The notes under the pieces: model-generated
The model's input: the letters and a program-made list of their open reading frames with translations, nothing else
Database searches by the model: none
What the model was told of the DNA's origin: nothing
Origin: RYN-433 sp036558265
GTDB taxonomy: Bacteria; Planctomycetota; Phycisphaerae; Tepidisphaerales; Tepidisphaeraceae
Direction: 5' to 3'
Assembly (NCBI GenBank): GCA_036558265.1
Contig: DATBFY010000148.1
Location: forward strand, 1 to 12,013
DNA: 12,013 nucleotides
Part shown: piece by piece, positions 7,787-12,013 of the stretch
Position numbering within the stretch: the first letter of the stretch is position 1
Layout of the letters: every line of letters begins with the position of its first letter
Position numbers and translations under genes: made by a program

Positions 7787-8427
7787 ATGAACGTGAACAA
7801 GTACGTGCTTTCGGCCGCCGCCCTGTTCAGCGGGCTGGCGGCATCTGCGGCGAGCGCCGGCGTCCAGTTTTCCAGCTACGCCACGACGTCGGCTCGGGCC
7901 TGATCCAGCATGTGGTGACGCTGTCGGCGGTCGGCGCCGAGGCCAAGCCGATCGCCGCGATCGATTTGGAGTTTGCCGCGGGCACGCTTAGCCAGCAGAA
8001 CGCCGGCGGGGCGCTGAACACCACTTTCCAGGACAACAACGGGGTGATCCCGCTCACCGGCGGGCAGGTCAACCGCGACACGCAGTGGCTCTTTTCCAGC
8101 ACGCAGCTCACCACCGCCAACGGCACCCGCGGCAACGGTCACGGGTTCAACAGCGAGGGCGCGAGCTGGCTGTCGGGCGTGTTCGGATTCGTGCCGACGA
8201 GCAGCGGCGGGCCGGGGAACATCCCGGTGGGCACGACGGGGCGGCCGATCGCCCAGCTCGTGCTGCCCAGCGGCGAGTCGGCGACGTACTCCGGCCAGGT
8301 TTCCTATGACGATGGGAGCTTCGTGAACGTGAGCGGCGTGGTACCGGCGCCCGAGCCGGCGGGGCTGGGCTTCCTCACCGTCGCCGCGACGGGCCTCGTG
8401 ATCCGGCGGCGGCAACAGCGCAACTGA
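7787..8427 (+). pseudogene. Short PEP-CTERM protein with a broken reading frame
   Basis: The 5' part (from 7787) encodes a signal peptide, MNVNKYVLSAAALFSGLAASAASA before GVQFSSYATTS, then meets TGA at 7901-7903. The -1 frame is open across the same stretch and continues as GSGLIQHVVTLSAVGAEAKPIAAIDLEF, running to 8427 and ending in a PEP-CTERM tail (PAPEPAGLGF, hydrophobic helix, then IRRRQQRN). Each half supplies what the other lacks, and a one-base loss near 7885-7900 would join them into one exported protein of about 213 residues. The 3' half could be called alone from GTG at 7912, but it would then have a sorting tail and no signal peptide. It lies 78 bp after the dockerin gene and probably shares its transcript and its exosortase route. 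A true mutation and a sequencing or assembly error cannot be separated here. Function is otherwise unknown. Confidence 0.75.
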
Positions 8428-8434
8428 GCCTCGC

Positions 8435-8456
8435 CCGCGCGCATCGGAGCGCGCGG
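8435..8456. terminator. Hairpin downstream of the short PEP-CTERM gene
   Basis: CCGCGCGC (8435-8442) pairs perfectly with GCGCGCGG (8449-8456) around a 6-nt loop, 8 nt past the stop. There is no U-tract. It lies in the convergent region with the GNAT gene. Confidence 0.45.
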
Positions 8457-8472
8457 AGTCCAAATCCCTCCA

Positions 8473-8517
8473 CACGGGCCGGCCCGCGAGCGCTCCCACA
8501 CAGCGGACCGGCCCGTG
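8473..8517. terminator. Hairpin between convergent genes, probable bidirectional terminator
   Basis: CACGGGCCGG (8473-8482) is perfectly complementary to CCGGCCCGTG (8508-8517), with a 25-nt loop. On the plus strand CTCTATTT follows, a weak U-rich tail. It ends 2 nt before the stop of the minus-strand GNAT gene, so it is placed to end transcripts from both sides. Confidence 0.5.
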
Positions 8518-8519
8518 CT

Positions 8520-8990
8520 CTATTTCAGGCCGTCGGTGTAGATGCCGGGTGTGCTGTCGGGGATGAGGGTGGCGCCGCAGGTTCTGGTGTAGAAGTCGGC
8601 GGGGCCGACGCCACCGATGATGCCATAGGCGTAGCCCATGTCACGCAGACCCGCGAGGCACGCCAAGAGCAAGGCCCGGCCGATCCCGCGGCCGCGCTGG
8701 TCCTCCAGCACCCCCATGGGGCCGAAGAAGGCCCGGCGGGTGCACTCGCAGGCGGCGAAGCCGACGATCGCGCCGTCGCGGATGGCCAGGTAGATCGAGA
8801 CGGGCTTGTTGGCGAAACCCACGGATACTTCGTCCGCCCAGGTCGGCGCGAAGTGCCGGGTGATGAACTCGCGCACGGGCGTGATCTCGAACGGCTGGGC
8901 GCGGCGGATGACGATCGCCGACTTGCGCATCTCATCGATCAGGGGGGCCGGGTCGGCGATCTTCAGCAGGTGGACGAGCATGTCGGGCAT
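8520..8990 (-). CDS. GNAT-family N-acetyltransferase (156 aa)
   Basis: This protein has the GNAT fold, which transfers an acetyl group from acetyl-CoA to an amine. The sequence IYLAIRDGAIVGFAACE (66-82) is the central beta-hairpin, and GVLEDQRGRGIGRALLLACL (93-112) is motif A with the pyrophosphate loop QRGRGIG at 98-104. The end, GPADFYTRTCGATLIPDS, matches the usual FY...G segment. Length is normal for a single-domain member. The start is the ATG at 8990; the ATG at 8981 is possible, and neither has a clear Shine-Dalgarno sequence. It is divergent from nrtR with 105 bp between the starts, so the palindrome at 9058-9084 could in principle affect it. The substrate cannot be predicted from sequence. 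Confidence 0.85.
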   Translation of the reverse strand: MPDMLVHLLKIADPAPLIDEMRKSAIVIRRAQPFEITPVREFITRHFAPTWADEVSVGFANKPVSIYLAIRDGAIVGFAACECTRRAFFGPMGVLEDQRGRGIGRALLLACLAGLRDMGYAYGIIGGVGPADFYTRTCGATLIPDSTPGIYTDGLK

Positions 8991-9039
8991 GGGTGGCGAT
9001 CATACCGCCGCCGGGGGCTCCGCCGCGCGCGCATTCGAC

Positions 9040-9068
9040 TTGACATCGTGTCCCTCATACACTACCTT
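9040..9068 (+). promoter_or_regulatory. Candidate sigma-70-type promoter of the NAD/ADP-ribose cassette
   Basis: TTGACA (9040-9045) matches the -35 consensus exactly. Seventeen bases on is TACCTT (9063-9068), a poor -10 of three matches. The -35 stands out in an otherwise GC-rich intergenic region, and the weak -10 lies inside the palindrome described separately, as expected for a repressed promoter. The transcript start would be about 20 nt upstream of the nrtR ATG. Confidence 0.55.
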
Positions 9069-9084
9069 AGTGTAATAAGTACAC
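9058..9084. promoter_or_regulatory. Candidate NrtR operator (overlapping palindromes)
   Basis: TACACTA (9058-9064) and TAGTGTA (9068-9074) form a perfect 7-bp inverted repeat with a 3-nt spacer. The right arm also pairs with a further TACAC at 9080-9084 across five bases. The pattern is TACAC-N7-GTGTA-N5-TACAC, the outer copies 22 bp apart, or about two helical turns. It covers the predicted -10 and start region of nrtR. NrtR proteins bind palindromes upstream of NAD genes and often of their own gene. The assignment here is by position. Confidence 0.55.
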
Positions 9085-9095
9085 GATTGGTTGCG

Positions 9096-9791
9096 ATGCC
9101 CTACAGTTATCCTCATCCTCACCCTGCGGTCACCGTCGATTGCGTGGTCTTCGGGCTGGACCTGGACGCGGACGACCTCAAGATCCTGCTGATCCAGCGG
9201 CGCGTGGAGCCGTTCGTGGGCACGTGGGCGCTGCCGGGCGGGTTCGTCGGCATGGACGAGACGCTCGAACAGTCCGCCCGGCGCGAGCTCCAGGAGGAGA
9301 CCGGGATCAGCCGGCTTTACCTCGAGCAGCTTTACACATTCGGGGACGTGGGGCGCGACCCGCGCGAGCGAGTGATCACGGTGGCGTATTACGCGCTGGT
9401 GAAGCTGGGGGATCACGTACTCAAGGCGGACACGGACGCGGCGGACGTGGCGTGGTTTTCGGTGAGCGAGCTGCCGCGGCTGGCGTTCGACCATCGCAAG
9501 ATCGTCACGATCGCGCTGGCGCGGCTGAAGGGGAAGGTGCGGTACCAGCCGATCGGGTTCGAGTTGCTGCCGGCGCGGTTCACGCTGTCGCAGCTCCAGC
9601 GGCTCTATGAGGTCGTGCTGGAGCGGGTGCTGGATAAGCGGAATTTTCGCAAGAAGATCCTGGGGATGGGGCTGCTGGTGGAGACGAACGAGATTCAGAA
9701 GGACGTGGCCCATCGGGCGGCGCGGTTATACCGGTTTGATGAGGAGCGTTACCGGCGGCTGGTTCAGCGGGGGTTTAACTTTGAGATTTGA
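9096..9791 (+). CDS. nrtR: NrtR-family Nudix transcriptional regulator of NAD metabolism
   Basis: The protein has 231 residues. Residues 11-140 form a Nudix domain with a complete Nudix box from Gly49 to Ile71: G-x5-E55-x7-R63-E64-L-x-E67-E68-x-G70-I. The C-terminal part (about 151-231) is the NrtR-type winged helix, with the typical run LLPARFTLSQLQRLYEVVLE followed by DKRNFRKKILGMGLL. NrtR proteins repress NAD synthesis and salvage genes and release DNA on binding ADP-ribose or related compounds. Many members have degenerate catalytic boxes, but this one is intact, so it might also hydrolyse ADP-ribose. The ATG at 9096 was chosen because the Nudix domain begins right after it. Upstream codons in this frame are antisense to the GNAT gene. 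It lies behind its own candidate promoter and operator and heads a run of NAD-related genes. Confidence 0.9.
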   Translation: MPYSYPHPHPAVTVDCVVFGLDLDADDLKILLIQRRVEPFVGTWALPGGFVGMDETLEQSARRELQEETGISRLYLEQLYTFGDVGRDPRERVITVAYYALVKLGDHVLKADTDAADVAWFSVSELPRLAFDHRKIVTIALARLKGKVRYQPIGFELLPARFTLSQLQRLYEVVLERVLDKRNFRKKILGMGLLVETNEIQKDVAHRAARLYRFDEERYRRLVQRGFNFEI

Positions 9792-9836
9792 ACGTGAAAC
9801 GTGAAGACGTGAAACGTGAAGACGTGAAACGTGAAG
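9792..9836. repeat. Three perfect tandem copies of a 15-bp unit
   Basis: ACGTGAAACGTGAAG occurs three times head to tail with no mismatch, starting on the base after the nrtR stop. Each unit is itself two near-copies of ACGTGAA, so the hexamer CGTGAA appears six times. It fills almost the whole gap between nrtR and the NADAR gene (ATG at 9850). Confidence 0.95.
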
Positions 9837-9849
9837 AGACGGGTGGCGC

Positions 9850-10422
9850 ATGAGTGACGTGATGGTGACGGATCGGTTCGCGTTTTTCTGGGGTGGATGG
9901 CCGTCTCAGTGGCATCGGTGTCGATTTTCGATCGATGGCGTCACGTACAACTGCTGCGAGCAGTTCATGATGGCGGAGAAGGCTCGCGTGTTCGGCGATG
10001 CGGACGTCGAGCGAGCGATCCTGGCTGCGACGAACCCGCGGCAGCAGAAGGCGCTGGGGCGAACGGTTCGACACTTCGACGTGGCTACGTGGAACTCGGT
10101 CTGCCGCGGGATCGTTTATCTCGGAAACCTCGCGAAATTCGAGCAGAATGACGACCTGCGCGAACTTCTCCTGGCGACCGAAGGTCGGACGATCGTCGAG
10201 GCGAGCCCGAAGGATTCGATCTGGGGCATTGGATTGGCTCAGGACGACCCGCGCGCGCAGGATCCACGGACGTGGCGCGGGAAGAACTGGCTCGGCGTCG
10301 CGCTGTTGCAGGTGCGCGACGAGTTGGATCGCCGGAGCGGCAAAGGGGCGGCGGAGATGGATGCGATGCTGACAAAGCAATTGGCGGCGCGCGAGGCGAT
10401 TACGACGAACCGGCGCGGGTGA
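9850..10422 (+). CDS. NADAR-family N-glycosidase (YbiA-like)
   Basis: This 190-residue protein of the NADAR superfamily is single-domain, like E. coli YbiA. Family landmarks are FSIDGVTYNCCEQFMMAEKARVFGD (26-50), holding the conserved Glu37-Gln38, then EASPKDSIWGIGL (117-129) with Asp122 and Trp125, and GKNWLGVALLQVRDEL (144-159). Known members cleave ribosyl N-glycosidic bonds. YbiA-type proteins remove reactive riboflavin-pathway intermediates, and others take ADP-ribose off guanine in DNA and serve as antitoxins to DarT-type toxins. Company with an ADP-ribose sensor, an ADP-ribosylglycohydrolase and PncA favours an ADP-ribose role here, but this is inference. It follows nrtR by 58 bp, most of it the 15-bp repeat array. 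The ribosome binding site is weak (GGGTGG close to the ATG). Confidence 0.9.
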   Translation: MSDVMVTDRFAFFWGGWPSQWHRCRFSIDGVTYNCCEQFMMAEKARVFGDADVERAILAATNPRQQKALGRTVRHFDVATWNSVCRGIVYLGNLAKFEQNDDLRELLLATEGRTIVEASPKDSIWGIGLAQDDPRAQDPRTWRGKNWLGVALLQVRDELDRRSGKGAAEMDAMLTKQLAAREAITTNRRG

Positions 10423-10443
10423 TGCGATGCATGCGAGGATGTC

Positions 10444-11463
10444 ATGACTGACATGAACGAGATCGATCCCGCCGTCCTCTCCCGTGCCCGCGGGTGCTTG
10501 CTTGGGCAGGTGGCGGGGGATTCGCTCGGGGCACTGGTGGAGTTTCAGGACGCGGAGTCCATCCGGGTCGAGTATCCGCAGGGCGTTCGCGAGTTGCGGG
10601 ATGGGGGGCACTGGGATCTGCTGGCTGGGCAGCCGACGGATGATTCGGAGCTGGCGCTGATGCTCGCGCGGACGCTGGCGCGCGAGGGGCGGTATGAGGA
10701 TGATGCGGTGGCTCGGGCGTATGGGGCATGGTATTCGTCGCCGCCGTTCGACTGTGGAGGGACGATCGCGAGGGCGCTGTCAGTCGTGTCGCGCGTGGCG
10801 GAGAATCACGCGGCGATGGCGCGCAAGGTGGCCAATCGAGAGAGCCAGGCGAATGGGGCGCTCATGCGCGTCAGTCCGCTGGGCGTATTCGGGCATGCGA
10901 TGGCGCCCGAGGCGCTGGCGGATCTGGCGCGGCGGGACGCTTCGCTTACGCATCCGCATTCGATCTGCCAGGACGCGAGCGTGATCTTCGTGGTGACGAT
11001 CGCCCGCGCGGTGGGGCGGGGCGGATCGCCGGGGGAGTTGTTCGAGTTCGCCCGGGACTGGGCGGCGCGCGCCGGCTTGACCGCCGAGGTTCGCGCCGCG
11101 CTGGAAGATGCCGCGGGCGGGCCGCCGACTGACGCTTCGATGAATATGGGGTGGGTTCGGATTGCGCTGCAGAACGCGTTCCACCGCCTGGCGCACGGGG
11201 CGAACGTGGAGGAGGGCGTGGTCGCGACGGTCATGTGCGGCGGCGACACCGATACGAACGGCGCGATCGCGGGGGCGCTGCTGGGTGCAATACACGGCGA
11301 GGCGGCGATTCCGCGGCAGTGGCGCGAGGCGGTGCTGACCTGCCGGCCTGAGGCCGGACGACCTGGCGTGCGGCACCCACGCCCAGTCGAGTTTTGGCCA
11401 ACCGACCTGATCGAGCTGGCGGATCGACTCGTTGGCGCAGGCGCCCGCTATGCTCTTGGATGA
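10444..11463 (+). CDS. ADP-ribosylglycohydrolase (ARH/DraG family)
   Basis: This 339-residue protein of the all-helical ARH/DraG fold hydrolyses ADP-ribose from modified proteins or small molecules, using two magnesium ions. It opens with RARGCLLGQVAGDSLGALVEF (14-34), then QPTDDSELALMLARTL with the metal-binding Thr65-Asp66-Asp67. ANGALMRVSPLG is in the middle, and GGDTDTNGAIAGALLGA carries the second metal cluster (Asp268, Asp270) with Thr271-Asn272. All family motifs are present, so it should be active. Which bond it cuts (arginine-, serine- or other-linked) cannot be told. The ATG at 10444 has GAGGA at 10435-10439, 4 nt away. The ATG at 10453 is an alternative. It starts 21 nt after the NADAR stop and is followed after 12 nt by pncA, so the genes are probably co-transcribed. 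Confidence 0.93.
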   Translation: MTDMNEIDPAVLSRARGCLLGQVAGDSLGALVEFQDAESIRVEYPQGVRELRDGGHWDLLAGQPTDDSELALMLARTLAREGRYEDDAVARAYGAWYSSPPFDCGGTIARALSVVSRVAENHAAMARKVANRESQANGALMRVSPLGVFGHAMAPEALADLARRDASLTHPHSICQDASVIFVVTIARAVGRGGSPGELFEFARDWAARAGLTAEVRAALEDAAGGPPTDASMNMGWVRIALQNAFHRLAHGANVEEGVVATVMCGGDTDTNGAIAGALLGAIHGEAAIPRQWREAVLTCRPEAGRPGVRHPRPVEFWPTDLIELADRLVGAGARYALG

Positions 11464-11475
11464 AAGGAGACGCCG

Positions 11476-12013
11476 ATGCGCGCGCTCATCCTCGTGGACA
11501 TTCAGAACGATTTCGTGCCGGGCGGGGCGTTGGCGGTGACGGAGGGCGACCAGGTGGCGCCGGTCGCCAATCGCCTTGCCGGCTCGGGCCGATTTGAGTT
11601 GGTCGTCGCGACGCAGGATTGGCATCCGCCCGACCATGGCTCCTTCGCCGTCAATCACCCCGGCCACAAGGTGGGTGATGTGATTGATTTGAACGAGCTG
11701 TCACAGGTGTTGTGGCCGGTACACTGCGTGCGGGGGACGCCGGGGGCCGAGTTTGTGCCGGGGCTGGAGACGGGGCGGATCGCCCAGGTTTTCAGGAAGG
11801 GGACGGATCCGTCGATCGACAGTTACAGCGGCTTCTACGACAACGGTCACCGTCGCTCGACCGGAATGTCGGAATGGCTGTCAGATCGCGGCGTCCGCGA
11901 CGTGTACGTAATGGGCCTGGCGACGGACTATTGCGTGAAGTTCACGGCGCTGGATGGGCGGAAGCTCGGGTTCGACGTCACGCTGGTCGAGGACGGGTGT
12001 CGGGGTGTCGAGC
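11476..12013 (+). CDS. pncA: Nicotinamidase PncA (cut by window end)
   Basis: This protein deamidates nicotinamide to nicotinate and ammonia, the first step of the Preiss-Handler salvage route to NAD. The first 179 residues are visible. The catalytic triad is complete: Asp8 in ILVDIQNDFVPGGAL, Lys108 in FRKGTDPSIDSYSGF and Cys153 in ATDYCVKFTALD. Metal ligands fit DWHPPDH (Asp48, His50, His54) and WPVHCVRGTPG (His83). The cis-peptide segment before the cysteine (GLAT) is also normal. AAGGAG at 11464-11469 stands 6 nt before the ATG and overlaps the region just after the ADP-ribosylglycohydrolase stop, so translation is well supported and probably coupled. The gene lacks only its last few tens of codons here and looks intact. 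Placement behind nrtR fits known NrtR control of NAD salvage genes. Confidence 0.96.
   Translation, partial: MRALILVDIQNDFVPGGALAVTEGDQVAPVANRLAGSGRFELVVATQDWHPPDHGSFAVNHPGHKVGDVIDLNELSQVLWPVHCVRGTPGAEFVPGLETGRIAQVFRKGTDPSIDSYSGFYDNGHRRSTGMSEWLSDRGVRDVYVMGLATDYCVKFTALDGRKLGFDVTLVEDGCRGVE

Noticed and set aside
7862..7903. Programmed -1 frameshift in the short PEP-CTERM gene
   Set aside because: The only candidate slip site is TTTTC at 7868-7872, which is not a standard X-XXY-YYZ heptamer, and I see no clear stimulatory stem after it. A one-base loss is simpler.
8853..9095. Upstream extension of nrtR to an earlier in-frame start
   Set aside because: It would overlap the GNAT gene in antisense and run through the promoter and palindrome. 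The Nudix domain starts right after the ATG at 9096.
9792..9836. CRISPR-like array
   Set aside because: The 15-bp units abut with no spacers and there are no cas genes nearby.
10780..11667. Minus-strand 295-codon frame opposite the ADP-ribosylglycohydrolase and pncA genes
   Set aside because: It has no recognisable motif. The sense strand encodes complete catalytic motifs of two known enzymes.

Overview
The window looks like a chromosomal piece of a GC-rich planctomycete, probably of the Phycisphaerae type. The lineage is inferred from gene content. There is a type IV-prepilin-like protein with an FTLVELLVVIG leader and a C-terminal DGHV motif, a very large secreted protein with dockerin-type calcium loops and a PEP-CTERM sorting tail, a second PEP-CTERM protein, and small membrane-anchored CxxC zinc-ribbon proteins. 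No tRNA, rRNA, CRISPR array or transposase was recognised.

Layout. (1) Bases 118-1829, minus strand: three consecutive genes for membrane proteins that each have an N-terminal hydrophobic helix followed by a four-cysteine zinc ribbon. They probably arose by duplication and are probably co-transcribed. (2) Bases 2028-3170, minus strand: a GT28/MGDG-synthase-like glycosyltransferase, probably for membrane glycolipids. (3) Bases 3186-3455: a divergent intergenic region with a perfect inverted repeat. (4) Bases 3456-8427, plus strand: the cell-surface block. It holds the prepilin-like protein, a strong hairpin, a 987-residue PstS-like/dockerin/PEP-CTERM protein, and a short PEP-CTERM protein whose reading frame is broken by an apparent one-base loss. 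Two hairpins lie between this block and a convergent GNAT acetyltransferase gene (8520-8990, minus). (5) Bases 9040-12013, plus strand: an NAD/ADP-ribose cassette of nrtR, a NADAR N-glycosidase, an ADP-ribosylglycohydrolase and pncA, the last cut by the window end.

How the cassette could work. NrtR-family proteins sense ADP-ribose or related NAD metabolites. Here the gene sits behind a TTGACA promoter element overlapped by a three-part TACAC/GTGTA palindrome, as expected of an autoregulatory operator. NADAR and ADP-ribosylglycohydrolase proteins are two structurally unrelated kinds of enzyme that act on ADP-ribose or ribosyl N-glycosidic bonds. PncA deamidates nicotinamide, the by-product of NAD-consuming ADP-ribosylation. 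The set reads as a unit that senses ADP-ribose, reverses ADP-ribosylation or clears its products, and returns nicotinamide to NAD synthesis. Three perfect copies of a 15-bp unit sit between nrtR and the NADAR gene. No ADP-ribosyltransferase is visible in the window, so a link to toxin-antitoxin or defence function is only a hypothesis.

The high GC content gives long antisense open frames, including one of over 1000 codons opposite the dockerin gene. These were not annotated.
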